This document shows positions 1 to 8,616 of a stretch of 64,000 bases of DNA, piece after piece. This DNA comes from Acidobacteriota bacterium. Its GTDB lineage: Bacteria > Acidobacteriota > Thermoanaerobaculia > UBA5066. A program made the translations under genes and the position numbers. The stretch spans positions 1 through 64,000 of the forward strand of contig JAKOVQ010000033.1 of the NCBI GenBank assembly GCA_029781975.1, read 5' to 3'. Each line of letters starts with the position of its first letter. Within the stretch, counting starts at the first letter, position 1. The notes beneath the pieces are model-generated. The model did not search any database and was not told the DNA's origin. It was given only the letters and a program-made list of their open reading frames with translations.

Positions 1-138
1 GCGGTCGGGGAGGACCTTGAGCGCGACGTCGCGGCCGAGCTTCGTGTCCCGGGCCCGGAAGACCTCGCCCATGCCGCCCGCGCCGAGCGGCGCGATCACC
101 TCGTAGCGGCCGAGGCGGGTGCCAGGAGCGAGAGACAT
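1..138 (-). CDS. Serine/threonine protein kinase, N-terminal fragment
   Basis: Only the first 46 codons are inside the window; the rest lies beyond its left edge. The translation carries the start of a Hanks-type kinase: a short lead with RYEVI, then the glycine-rich ATP loop ([14 protein letters not shown]) and the beta-3 strand with the ATP-anchoring lysine (VALKVL). Such kinases phosphorylate Ser/Thr on target proteins and usually have a cytoplasmic N-terminal kinase with variable C-terminal sensor, TPR or WD/TolB parts, which cannot be seen here. The ATG is preceded by GGAGGG with 6 nt spacing. A TACACT hexamer (minus strand, 187-182) is a plausible -10 element. The regulator gene upstream on the same strand is 519 bp away, so this is probably its own transcription unit. 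Confidence 0.9.
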   Translation of the reverse strand, partial: MSLAPGTRLGRYEVIAPLGAGGMGEVFRARDTKLGRDVALKVLPDR

Positions 139-657
139 CGGGATCCCTCCGAGGTGTTCGCCGGCACCGGGATCTCGACGAAGTGTAGCTCGGGAGGAGC
201 GCCCGGGGTCTCTTCGTTACGGACTGTCGCGGGACGCTCGGAGACGCTCGGGGTCGACGCTCGCGCTCGGGGTCAGGTCTGTGATCCGTGATCCGCGCTC
301 CCTTCGAGAGCCTGCTCCCCGGGGTGCCCTCCCGGCATGCCTGTCGAATCGACGGAACAGAGGAGGCGGGGCTCGCCGAGCGCGCCGTCGAGCACGGGCC
401 GGGACCCGCTCGCCCGCCGGCGCGTTCCCGCCGGATCAGGCGGGCCTGCTGTTTGAGCGAAGCGAGTTCAGGCCCGCCCCGGCGGGGATGCGCCGCCGGG
501 CGCAAGCGGGTGGCCCGCGCGCAGAGGCCGCCGGCGAGTCCCGCCTCCTCTGCCGCGACCTCGACGAGCGCAGGGCTCGGTTCCCTGCCCCGGGCGTCTC
601 CCCGGCTCCCCGGCACTGTCAGCCCCGCCAGACCAGCGAACCCCCGCCCCGGTTCCC
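139..657. other. Intergenic region without a convincing gene
   Basis: This 519-bp gap lies between the kinase start and the stop of the sigma-54 regulator. Open frames exist in it, but their composition (Arg/Pro/Gly-rich) is typical of non-coding high-GC DNA and none has a ribosome site or a recognisable motif. It holds the kinase promoter/leader at its left end and one REP-like inverted repeat at 439-478. I see no RNA gene in it. Confidence 0.6.
439..478. repeat. REP-like inverted repeat with GAGCGAAGCGAG core
   Basis: Two perfect 10-bp arms, GGCGGGCCTG (439-448) and CAGGCCCGCC (469-478), flank a 20-nt spacer with the core GTTTGAGCGAAGCGAGTT. A GAGCGAAGCGAG core framed by GC-rich arms is a form I associate with dispersed extragenic repeats in many high-GC bacterial genomes. 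Only one copy is seen in this window, so dispersal cannot be shown here. It could instead be a terminator for the regulator transcribed from the right, but there is no T-run. Confidence 0.5.
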
Positions 658-2019
658 TCAGCGCTCGATGCCGTACTTCCTGAGCTTCTCGTAGAGAGTC
701 GAGCGGTCGATGCCGAGGACGGCGGCCGTCTCCTTCACGTTCCCGTCGAGCCGCTTCAGCGTCGCGGCGATCACCTGGTGCTCGACCTCGTGGAGCGGCA
801 GGTGCGTCGGGACGGTCCAGCCGGTCCCGTTGCCAGCCGGGACCCGGAGGAAGGCGAAGTCGTCCGCGGTCAGGACGGCCCCCCTCGAGGTGACGAGGGC
901 CCGCTCGATGGCGTTCTCCAGCTCGCGGACGTTCCCGGGCCACGGGTGGTCCATCAGGAGGCGGAGCGCGTCCTCGGAGAGGTCGTCCACCTCCTTGCCG
1001 AGCTCGCGCGCGGTCCGCTCGAGGAAGGTCCGGGCCAGGAGGGGGACGTCCTCGCGCCTCTCGCGGAGCGGCGGGATGTGGACGGCCACGACGTTCAGAC
1101 GGTAGTAGAGGTCGTCGCGGAAGCGCCCCTCGCGGACTGCGGCGGCGAGGTCGACGTGTGTGGCGGCGACGACCCGGACGTCGACCGAGATCTCCTCGGC
1201 GCCCCCGACGCGGTAGAAGCGCCGCTCCTGCAGGACGCGCAGGAGGTCCATCTGGAGCTTCGCCGAGATGTCGCCGATCTCGTCGAGGAAGATCGTGCCC
1301 CCGTCGGCCAGCTCGAACTTCCCCTTGCGCTGGGAGACGGCCCCGGTGAACGCCCCCTTCTCGTGCCCGAAGAGCTCGGACTCGAGGAGCGTCTCGGCGA
1401 GGGCCGCGCACGAGACCCCGACGAAGGGCTTCCCCGCGCGGTCGCCCGAGAAGTGGAGGGCGCGGGCGACCAGCTCCTTGCCGGTCCCGCTCTCCCCCTG
1501 GATCAGGACGGTGCTCCTGAGGCGCGCGACGTCTCGGACGAGCTGGAAGACCTCCTGCATCCGCGGGCTCTTGCTCAGGAGGTCGTGGAACCGGTACCGC
1601 CCCGTCAGGCGCCGCCTCAGGATCTGGTTCTCGCGCTCGAGATGCTTGACCTTGATGATCCGCGACACGAGGAGCGAGATCTCCTGCGGGTTGCAGGGCT
1701 TGACGATGTACTCCTGCGCCCCCTCCTTCATCGCCGTGATCGCGGTGTCCACCGTGGCGTAGGCGGTGATGATGACGACCGACGCCTCGGGCTGGAGCTT
1801 CTTCAGCTCCATCATCGTCTCGATGCCGTCGATCCCGCCCGGCATCTTGAGGTCGACGAAGGAGATCGCGTACTCCGTCGACCGCGAGAGCTCCAGCGCC
1901 TCGCGCCCGGAGGCGGCGGTGTCCACGTGGTACCCGTCCTCGCGGAGCCACGCCGCCAGGGACTCGCACATGACCGGCTCGTCGTCCACGACGAGGATGC
2001 GCCACGCCGTTCTCATCAT
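658..2019 (-). CDS. NtrC-family sigma-54 response regulator
   Basis: A 453-residue cytoplasmic transcription activator with three parts. Residues about 6-125 form a CheY-like receiver (VVDDEP acidic pocket, phospho-acceptor Asp56 in VDLKMP, conserved Lys in VKP). Residues about 148-380 form the AAA+ sigma-54 domain with Walker A GESGTGKE, the GAFTGA loop that contacts sigma-54, and Walker B (IFLDEIGD). A Fis-type helix-turn-helix ends the chain ([20 protein letters not shown]). The family activates RNA polymerase-sigma54 after phosphorylation. The start at 2019 gives an ATGA overlap with the archaemetzincin stop; a second ATG follows immediately. The cognate kinase is almost certainly the gene two upstream in the same operon. 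Target promoters are unknown. Confidence 0.95.
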   Translation of the reverse strand: MMRTAWRILVVDDEPVMCESLAAWLREDGYHVDTAASGREALELSRSTEYAISFVDLKMPGGIDGIETMMELKKLQPEASVVIITAYATVDTAITAMKEGAQEYIVKPCNPQEISLLVSRIIKVKHLERENQILRRRLTGRYRFHDLLSKSPRMQEVFQLVRDVARLRSTVLIQGESGTGKELVARALHFSGDRAGKPFVGVSCAALAETLLESELFGHEKGAFTGAVSQRKGKFELADGGTIFLDEIGDISAKLQMDLLRVLQERRFYRVGGAEEISVDVRVVAATHVDLAAAVREGRFRDDLYYRLNVVAVHIPPLRERREDVPLLARTFLERTARELGKEVDDLSEDALRLLMDHPWPGNVRELENAIERALVTSRGAVLTADDFAFLRVPAGNGTGWTVPTHLPLHEVEHQVIAATLKRLDGNVKETAAVLGIDRSTLYEKLRKYGIER

Positions 2020-2561
2020 CTCCTCCGTGCCCGTTCCGCGCGGCCCCGCGCCAGGGCCGCGCACGACCGGCAGGGCGCCTCGCCCTTCCGGTCCACCTGC
2101 CAGACGCCGACCGAGAGCGACATCGGGCAGGACTCGTGAGGACAGTGGACCAGCCCGAAGGTGTGGCCCACCTCGTGGACGGCCTCCTTCCGGGCCCGCG
2201 CCCGAAGGAGCGGGGGGTCGGGGGGGAGGCCGTAGAACTCGGGCCTCAGGCGGGCGAGCGAGACGACCGCGGCCGGCCCCTCCATCTGCGCCTGCCCGAA
2301 GACGAAGCTGAGGACCGGGACGAAGAGGTCGCGCTCGGTCACCCCGAGGATCCGCAGCGCCCCGGCGGGGAGCGCGGCGTTCAGGTTCTTGAGGAAGGGG
2401 GCGGCGGCCCACTGGCCGCGCCCGGCGTCCCGGGCGCCTTCCGGCTCGGGGAGCGGAGGGATCCGCTCGATCGGGGGACCCCACAGGGCCGCGGCGGCCG
2501 CGGCCTCGTCCACGAGGTCTGGGTCGACGGCTCCCATCCCCACGACGAGAACCCCGTTCAC
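2016..2561 (-). CDS. amzA: Archaemetzincin-type zinc metallopeptidase
   Basis: A 181-residue protein with the full archaemetzincin signature: HEVGHTFGLVHC at 129-140 (zinc ligands H129, H133, H139; catalytic E130), C145, the Met-turn M147, then C164 and C167. The four cysteines correspond to the second, structural zinc site of the family. The start, [13 protein letters not shown], resembles the usual first beta strand of family members. No signal peptide is visible, so it should be cytoplasmic. The GTG start overlaps the histidine kinase stop (GTGA) and its stop overlaps the regulator start (ATGA), so it is translated between the two halves of a two-component system. Archaemetzincins are mainly archaeal with patchy bacterial members; their substrates are poorly known. 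A role in processing a component of this signalling pathway is only inference. Confidence 0.9.
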   Translation of the reverse strand: MNGVLVVGMGAVDPDLVDEAAAAAALWGPPIERIPPLPEPEGARDAGRGQWAAAPFLKNLNAALPAGALRILGVTERDLFVPVLSFVFGQAQMEGPAAVVSLARLRPEFYGLPPDPPLLRARARKEAVHEVGHTFGLVHCPHESCPMSLSVGVWQVDRKGEAPCRSCAALARGRAERARRR

Positions 2562-4183
2562 GCGGGCGCCGCTCCCGCGGCGGCGGGGACTTCGCCGCCG
2601 ACGAGCGGGACGAGGACCCGGAAGGTGGTGCCGCGGCCCGGCTCGCCCGAGACCTCGACCTCGCCCCCGTGGGCCTTCACGATCCCGTAGACGACGGCGA
2701 GGCCGAGACCCACGCCCTTGCCGTCCTCCTTCGTCGTGAAGAACGGGTCGAAGATCTTCTCGACCAGCTCGGGCGGGATCCCCTCGCCGTCGTCGCCCAC
2801 CTCGAGGACGACGCCCGAGCCGTCCGGGGTCGTCCGCGTCGCGACGGTGACGTGCCCCTCCCCGCGCCGCCGCGTGGCCTCGGCGCCGTTCAGGACGAGG
2901 TTCATCACCACCTGCTGCATCTGCGACCCGTCGCACGTCACCGCCGGGAGCGCCGGGTCGAGCGCCGTCGTCACGGTCACGTTCATCAGCTTGAGCTTGT
3001 GCGCGACGAGGGAGAGCGTCGTCCCGACGACGCCGTTCAGGTCGACCCGGGCCCGCTGGGGCTTCCCCCTCCGCGAGAAGGCGAGGAGGTCCGAGACGAT
3101 CCGCCCGGTCCGCGCGGTCTCGGCCACCACCTGGTCGAGGTAGCGGCGGACCTCGGCCTCGCGCCCCTTCGGGATCCCGTCCTCCTTCACGATCCGCTGC
3201 ATCAGCATCGCCAGGTTGAGGACTCCCGAGAGGGGGTTGTTGATCTCGTGCGCCACGGAGGCGGCGAGCTGGCCGAGCGACGAGAGGCGGTCGGCCTGGA
3301 TCAGCTTCTGCTGGGCGAAGCGGAGCTGCTCGGTCCGCTCCGCCACCTTCACCTCGAGGCTCCTCGTGAACCCGTTGATCTCGGCCATCGCCTCCGCGAG
3401 GCGCCTGCGCATGACGTTGAACGAGCGGGCCAGCTCGGCCAGCTCCTCGCTGGAATTGATCGCGATCGGGTGGTCGAGCTGCATCTCGGCGACGCGCCGG
3501 GTCCCCTCGGCGAGGTGCTCGAGAGGCGCCGTCACGAAGTGCCGCGTGAAGAGGGCCGCGCAGATCCCGACGAGGAGGATGGCCGTCACCGTCACGGCCG
3601 CGGTCGAGAGCTCGATGCGGCGGATCCGCTCCTCGACGGGGGCCATGTCGAGCGCCACGTCGACCACCCCCAGGACGTTCTGCGACCGCGGGTGCGCGTG
3701 GCACGCCGCGTCGCTGCAGGCGGGCTCGTTGTAGATCGGGGTCACCATCGCGAGGACCCGGCTCCCGTCCGGGCCCGTCACGATCCGGGCCCGCGACGGC
3801 ACGTCGACCTTCACGAGCGGCTTCTCCGAGGCGTGGCAGAGGTAGCAGGCCTCGGCGTTCTTGTCGACCTGGCGGGCCCCGCCCGGCGACGTCGAGAACA
3901 TCACCCGCCCTTCCTTGTTGAAGATCCGGACGCTCTTCATCCCCTGCTTGGCCGCGATCGTCTCCATCACGCGGTAGGCCGACTCCCGGTTGTCGGCGAG
4001 CATCGCGTGCCACGTCGCGCTCGTGATCGCGCCCGAGAGCTGGTCGGCGTTCCGCACCATGAAGGCCCGCAGGACCGTATCGGCGGCGCGGACGTTGAGG
4101 ATCCCGTTACCGACGATGACGACCGACACGACGACCGTCATCGAGAGGATGAGCTTCTGCGAGAGACGCTTCGGCCAGCGCAT
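2558..4183 (-). CDS. Membrane sensor histidine kinase with c-type heme motifs
   Basis: A 541-residue inner-membrane kinase. TM1 (about 10-29) and TM2 (about 197-213) enclose a periplasmic sensor of about 165 residues. The sensor carries a CXXCH site (C113-Y-L-C116-H117) and a CX4CH site (C156-SDAA-C161-H162), both known c-heme attachment spacings. A HAMP region follows (about 214-265), then a coiled linker, the HisKA box with phospho-acceptor His312 ([10 protein letters not shown]), and an HATPase domain with N, G1 and G2 boxes ([30 protein letters not shown]). It should autophosphorylate and pass phosphate to the NtrC-type regulator two genes downstream. Heme sensor kinases are known in anaerobic metal reducers; redox, O2 or NO sensing here is inference. 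ATG 4183 was chosen for its position just before TM1. Confidence 0.92.
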   Translation of the reverse strand: MRWPKRLSQKLILSMTVVVSVVIVGNGILNVRAADTVLRAFMVRNADQLSGAITSATWHAMLADNRESAYRVMETIAAKQGMKSVRIFNKEGRVMFSTSPGGARQVDKNAEACYLCHASEKPLVKVDVPSRARIVTGPDGSRVLAMVTPIYNEPACSDAACHAHPRSQNVLGVVDVALDMAPVEERIRRIELSTAAVTVTAILLVGICAALFTRHFVTAPLEHLAEGTRRVAEMQLDHPIAINSSEELAELARSFNVMRRRLAEAMAEINGFTRSLEVKVAERTEQLRFAQQKLIQADRLSSLGQLAASVAHEINNPLSGVLNLAMLMQRIVKEDGIPKGREAEVRRYLDQVVAETARTGRIVSDLLAFSRRGKPQRARVDLNGVVGTTLSLVAHKLKLMNVTVTTALDPALPAVTCDGSQMQQVVMNLVLNGAEATRRRGEGHVTVATRTTPDGSGVVLEVGDDGEGIPPELVEKIFDPFFTTKEDGKGVGLGLAVVYGIVKAHGGEVEVSGEPGRGTTFRVLVPLVGGEVPAAAGAAPA

Positions 4184-4326
4184 CGTCCGGGCGGCGCGGG
4201 GCCGGGACGCCGGGAGGGCCAGGATGGTGGCGGACCCGCGGCGCCACCGGACATCGTACTCCCCCCTCGCGCGGCCCGGCGAACGCGAGGACGTGCGGGC
4301 CGCGGCGGCCGGGAGAGGCCTCCGGG

Positions 4327-6450
4327 CTAGGGCTCGAGCCCGATGCTCCTCACCACCCCCCGCCAGCGCGGCTCGTCGCGAAGGAAGCGGAAGGCGGGCT
4401 CCACCTTCGCGTAGACGACGAAGAAGTCGCGGTCGTCCCGGGCGCGCTCGAGCCAGAGGAGGGCCCCGTCGCGGTCGCCGGCCTGCGCCAGGGCGACGGC
4501 GCGGAACCAGCTGTGGTCGGGCGCGTAGCGGCCGTCGGGGCCGGCGCGGAAGAGCTCGGCGACGGACGGGAGGCGGATGAGGGTCGCGAAGGGGACGGGG
4601 AGCCCGAAGCGAGCCGCCGCGGGGGCGCGTGCGGCGGAGGGCGCGGGAGCGGGGAGCCCCCGCTCGACGCCCAGCGCCTCGTCGATCCGGCCCTCCGCCA
4701 CGAGCACCTTCGCCAGCCCGATCCGCGCCGTCTCGAAGTCCGGGTCTCGCGCGAGGAGCGCCCGGTAGGCCGCCGCCGACCCCTCGAGGTCGCCGGCGAA
4801 GTAGGAGAGCTCGGCGAGGTCTCCGGCGATCGGCGAGGAGGCCGGGTCGATCTGGAGGGCCTGCCCCAGCGCCAGGCGCGCCTCCTCCAGCCGCCCCTGG
4901 AGCGCCAGCCACGCGCCGTACCACTGGTGGGCCGTGGCGTCGTTCGGCGAGAGGGCGAGCGCCTTCCGGAACGACCGCTGCGCCTCGGCCCACTCGTGCT
5001 CGTGGTAGGTCTCGACGAAGCCGAGCGTCGCCCAGGCCTCGCCGAGCGAGTCGTCGATCGCCAGGGCCCGGTGCGAGAGCTCTTCGGCCTCCTTCCACCC
5101 CCGAGACCGAGGTCCGTCGAAGGCCAGGACCTGGGCGAGCCCGACGTAGGCCATGGCGAAGTCCGGGTCGCGCTCGATGGCCATCCGGAAGGGGACGCGA
5201 GGGTCGCGTTCCGGAGGGGGCGCGAGCTCGCTGCTCCTCCGGTTCCAGAGCCTCCGCCCCTTCGCGTAGAGGGAGTAGGCCTCCGGGTCGCGCGTGTAGC
5301 GCCGCGACGTCTCGGCCGCGAGCGGGAGGGCGAGGGCGGTCCGGATCCCCAGGACGACCTCCCGCGAGAGCGTGTCCTGGAGGGCGAGGAAGTCGCCCTG
5401 CGGCTCGTCGTAGGTCTGGGCCCAGACGGTCCTCCCGTCCGCCGTCGCGAGGAGCTGGACGGTGAACCGGATACGCGGGCCGTTGCGCTGGGCCCTGCCG
5501 TCGAGGACGTAGGCGACCTCCAGCTCCCGCCCCGCGAGGACCGGGTCGACCGGGCCGCCCGAGTAGCGCGCGACGGCGGACGTCGGTCGGACGACGACGG
5601 AGCCGGAGGCCCCGAGACGCGTCACGATCGCGTCGGCCACGCCGAGCCCGATCGCCTCCCCGTCGCGCGCGCCGTCGAGAAGGCGGAACGGGAGGATCGC
5701 GAGGGACGGCGTCGGCGCTCGCACGTCGACACGGGCGTTCCGCCGGACCGCGAGGTCCGCCGAGCCGAGGCCGACGGCGACCAGGACCGCGAGGACCGCC
5801 GCGCGGCGGAGCCTCGACGAGCGGACCGGCGCCGCGGGGGCCGGAGCGTCCGGGAGGCCGGAAGGGGGCGAGAGGTCGGGCCCCTCGGGGCGCGCGGCGA
5901 GCGGCGCGGGAGCCGCGACCGGGCCCGGCCCGTCGTCCGGCAGCCGTTCCTGCGGCGGCTGGGGCGACCGATCCGCCCCGGCGCCCCCGCCGTCGGCTGC
6001 GGCCGGCGCCTCGCCCCCCTCCTCGTCGGCGATCTCCCGGACGGGGAGGACGAACCGGTAGCCGCGCCTCGGGACGGTCTCGAGGAGGGAGTTATCCCCC
6101 GCCTCCTCGCCCAGGGCGCGCCTGAGGGTGGAGACGTTCCGGTTGATGTTCCCTTCCTCGACGAACGTCCCGTGCCAGACGTTCTCGAGGAGCTCCTCCT
6201 TCGTGACGATCCGCCCCGCGTTCTCGACGAGGTAGACGAGGAGGTCGAAGACCCGCGGCGTGAGGCGGACGGGCCTCCCGTCGCGCTCCAGCGCGAGCCC
6301 GGCGACGTCCAGCCGGAACGGGCCGAACCCGAGGACCCGCCGGCGCCTCGCCTCCCCGGCTTTCGGCCCTTTTTCGGCGTCCTTTCGGGGGGCGTCCGGG
6401 ACTTCCCCCGAGGCTCCGCCTAGGTTCTCCACAGGCGAGCTCCGCGGCAC
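4327..6450 (-). CDS. CadC-like membrane winged-helix regulator with TPR domain
   Basis: About 707 residues from the GTG at 6450, which has GAAGG 7 nt upstream; the frame stays open further upstream but without family similarity. Residues about 40-138 are an OmpR/PhoB-type winged helix (FDLLVYLVENAGRIVTKEEL, then the RGYRF wing). A Pro/Ala-rich linker leads to one membrane segment (about 213-234). A periplasmic TolB/FlgO-like domain starts at LAILPFRLL, followed by several TPR units. This ToxR/CadC-like layout couples a periplasmic signal to transcription without phosphorelay and is very abundant in Acidobacteriota. It is divergent from a beta-barrel gene with a 91-bp gap, so autoregulation or control of the barrel gene is plausible. 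The ligand is unknown. Confidence 0.85.
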   Translation of the reverse strand: MPRSSPVENLGGASGEVPDAPRKDAEKGPKAGEARRRRVLGFGPFRLDVAGLALERDGRPVRLTPRVFDLLVYLVENAGRIVTKEELLENVWHGTFVEEGNINRNVSTLRRALGEEAGDNSLLETVPRRGYRFVLPVREIADEEGGEAPAAADGGGAGADRSPQPPQERLPDDGPGPVAAPAPLAARPEGPDLSPPSGLPDAPAPAAPVRSSRLRRAAVLAVLVAVGLGSADLAVRRNARVDVRAPTPSLAILPFRLLDGARDGEAIGLGVADAIVTRLGASGSVVVRPTSAVARYSGGPVDPVLAGRELEVAYVLDGRAQRNGPRIRFTVQLLATADGRTVWAQTYDEPQGDFLALQDTLSREVVLGIRTALALPLAAETSRRYTRDPEAYSLYAKGRRLWNRRSSELAPPPERDPRVPFRMAIERDPDFAMAYVGLAQVLAFDGPRSRGWKEAEELSHRALAIDDSLGEAWATLGFVETYHEHEWAEAQRSFRKALALSPNDATAHQWYGAWLALQGRLEEARLALGQALQIDPASSPIAGDLAELSYFAGDLEGSAAAYRALLARDPDFETARIGLAKVLVAEGRIDEALGVERGLPAPAPSAARAPAAARFGLPVPFATLIRLPSVAELFRAGPDGRYAPDHSWFRAVALAQAGDRDGALLWLERARDDRDFFVVYAKVEPAFRFLRDEPRWRGVVRSIGLEP

Positions 6451-6541
6451 GAGAGGACCTTCATGAGGACACGCAGACGTTCTGGAACGGATTGTAGTCA
6501 GACGGATTCCGGCGATCCCTTCGCGCTGCGCGGGTGACCCG

Positions 6542-8605
6542 ATGTCCGCCCGGCCTCGCGCCCTCCTCCTCGGGACCGCGCTCCTCCTCGCCCCCGGAAC
6601 CGTGGCGAGCGCCGACGAGCCGACCGTCACCCCGTCGTGGGACCAGGAGACCTTCGTGAACGGAAGGACCCGGATCGAGCTGAGGCTCAGCCGGCCGCTG
6701 GCGCCCGAGGAGGGGAGGCTCGCCGCCGTCCTCGGCGCGCTCGACCTCTCGGACCTCCTGCGGCAGGTGGAGCCGGGACGGTACGTCTACGGGCCCGCGG
6801 CGCCGCCGCTCCCGGCCGGGGAGGCCGAGGTCGTCGTCTCGCGCGTCTCGCCCGGAGGCGCCTGGACCGAGATCGGCCGGCTCCGTCTGAAGGTGAGGAC
6901 GGCGGGAGGCTTCGACTCGGTCACCGTCGCCCCGGCAGCCGACCTCGCCAACAAGGGGCAGGTCGCCGAGGGGCACCACCCGGACGAGCCGGCGCCCCCG
7001 CGGGCGACGTTCCAGGACCTGACCGCCCAGCTGGGCTGGAGGACCGAGCACGTCCGCGGCGACCTCGCGATCCGGACGAACGTCAACGTCACCGCGGTGA
7101 CGTTCCTCGAGGAGGCGCTCAGGTTCGGGACTCTCGGCGCCGGGGCTCCCCGGGCGGACCTCGCGGCGTGGGGGGTGGAGCTGCAGAAGGGGTGGGCGAA
7201 GGTCACCCTGGGCGCCGTCTCCGCCGGGACCGAACGGCACCTCCTCAACGCGTTCGGGAGCCGGGGGATCGTCCTGCGCGTCGCGCCGGGGCGGGTCTTC
7301 TCGCTGGAGGCCGGGGTCGCGAACGGCACCGCCATCGTCGGCTGGGACAACGTCCTCGGCGTCGCCGAGGCCGAGCACCGGATGCGCTTCGCCACCCTGG
7401 GCCTCGAGCTCGTGCCCTCCCGCCCGAACGGGTTCCGGGTCGAGCTCTCCTGGCTCGACGGCTCGGTTCAGCCGGTCCCCGCGTTCACGCAGGGGGCCGT
7501 CCAGTCCGCAGAGAAGAGCGAGGGAGGCGCCGCCCGCCTGATCCTCTCCGACGCGGGACAGCACCTCCTCCTCGACGCGGGCTTCGCGCGGAGCCGCTTC
7601 CGGGCCGCGGCAGACCCCCAGCTCGAGGAGGGGCTCGACGTCCGCTCCATCCCCGCCAAGACGCGCGACGCCCGCTACGCCGACCTGACGGTGAGCCCGT
7701 TCGCGGGCCTCTCCGTCGCCTTCCACCACGAGCGGGTCGACCCCCAGTACCGAAGCGTCGCCGTCGGGGTCCAGGCCGACCGCCTCCAGAACGGCTTCGA
7801 GGTCAACGGGACCTTCGGGGCGCTCAGCCTCGCGGGATCGGGCACCTGGTCGGAGGACAACCTCGACGAGGTCCCGAGCATCCTGAACACGAAGACGAAC
7901 CGCGCGGCGGCGAACGTCGCGCTCACCCTGCCGGTCCTCTTCGCCTCGGGAGGCGCCCCGGCGAGCTGGCTCCCGACCCTGACGGTCGGCGCGGACCGGA
8001 CCCACCAGTACGGGGTGGGCACGCCGACGAACGCGGACGCCGTCGGCTCCTTCATCCCGGACCAGGTCTCCGCGAACGCGCTCGGGCAGGCCGCCTGGCA
8101 GCTCGGGTCGGTCCAGGTGGGCTACCAGCTCGGCTGGTCGTTCCAGGACAACCGGCAGGAGGGGCGGGAGGCCGCCGACCTGAGGAACACGACGAACGCG
8201 ATCACCCTGGCCCTCGCCCCCGCGCCGTCCCTCGGGCTGAACGCCGAGGCCGGGATCGAGCGCGCCGACAGCCTCGAGACCGGGACCAGCGTCGAGACGC
8301 GCCGGCTCCGGGCGGGGCTCTCGTGGCAGCCTCTCCCCCGGACGACGGTCCTCCTCAACGTCTCGACGACCCTCGGCCGCGACAGGGCGCGGACGAGCGA
8401 GAGCGACGCGACCGAGCTCTCCGCGGAGGCGAGCCAGGGCTTCGCGCTCGGCAGGCTCCTCCCGTTCTCGGCCGAGGGGGTGCGGGGACGCGCCTTCGTC
8501 CGCTACTCGAGCCACCAGGCCTCCTCCTTCGACCAGACCATCGGCATCCGCTCGGCGACCGCCGGCTGGCAATGGAACACCGGCGTGACGCTCTCACTCT
8601 TCTGA
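6542..8605 (+). CDS. Predicted outer-membrane beta-barrel protein
   Basis: 687 residues. There is a signal peptide (LLLGTALLLAPGTVASA), then about 90 residues of Ig-like or linker character, then alternating polar/hydrophobic segments rich in Gly, Ala, Leu and Thr to the end. The chain ends in TGVTLSLF with a C-terminal phenylalanine, as in outer-membrane barrels recognised by BamA. I do not recognise a specific family and see no TonB box or plug domain. It is followed by another secreted protein gene 11 bp downstream, so the two are probably co-transcribed, and it is divergent from the winged-helix/TPR regulator. A role as porin, adhesin or secretion barrel cannot be decided from the sequence. 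Confidence 0.7.
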   Translation: MSARPRALLLGTALLLAPGTVASADEPTVTPSWDQETFVNGRTRIELRLSRPLAPEEGRLAAVLGALDLSDLLRQVEPGRYVYGPAAPPLPAGEAEVVVSRVSPGGAWTEIGRLRLKVRTAGGFDSVTVAPAADLANKGQVAEGHHPDEPAPPRATFQDLTAQLGWRTEHVRGDLAIRTNVNVTAVTFLEEALRFGTLGAGAPRADLAAWGVELQKGWAKVTLGAVSAGTERHLLNAFGSRGIVLRVAPGRVFSLEAGVANGTAIVGWDNVLGVAEAEHRMRFATLGLELVPSRPNGFRVELSWLDGSVQPVPAFTQGAVQSAEKSEGGAARLILSDAGQHLLLDAGFARSRFRAAADPQLEEGLDVRSIPAKTRDARYADLTVSPFAGLSVAFHHERVDPQYRSVAVGVQADRLQNGFEVNGTFGALSLAGSGTWSEDNLDEVPSILNTKTNRAAANVALTLPVLFASGGAPASWLPTLTVGADRTHQYGVGTPTNADAVGSFIPDQVSANALGQAAWQLGSVQVGYQLGWSFQDNRQEGREAADLRNTTNAITLALAPAPSLGLNAEAGIERADSLETGTSVETRRLRAGLSWQPLPRTTVLLNVSTTLGRDRARTSESDATELSAEASQGFALGRLLPFSAEGVRGRAFVRYSSHQASSFDQTIGIRSATAGWQWNTGVTLSLF

Positions 8606-8616
8606 CGGGGGTCGAC

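Noticed and set aside
139-657. Small open frames in the intergenic region, including one that reads LLFERSEF
   Set aside because: That peptide is a translation of the REP-like core. No ribosome site or homologous motif supports a gene.
6451-6630. Longer start for the winged-helix/TPR regulator at 6630
   Set aside because: It would run through the divergent promoter and into the barrel gene start, and the added residues have no family pattern.
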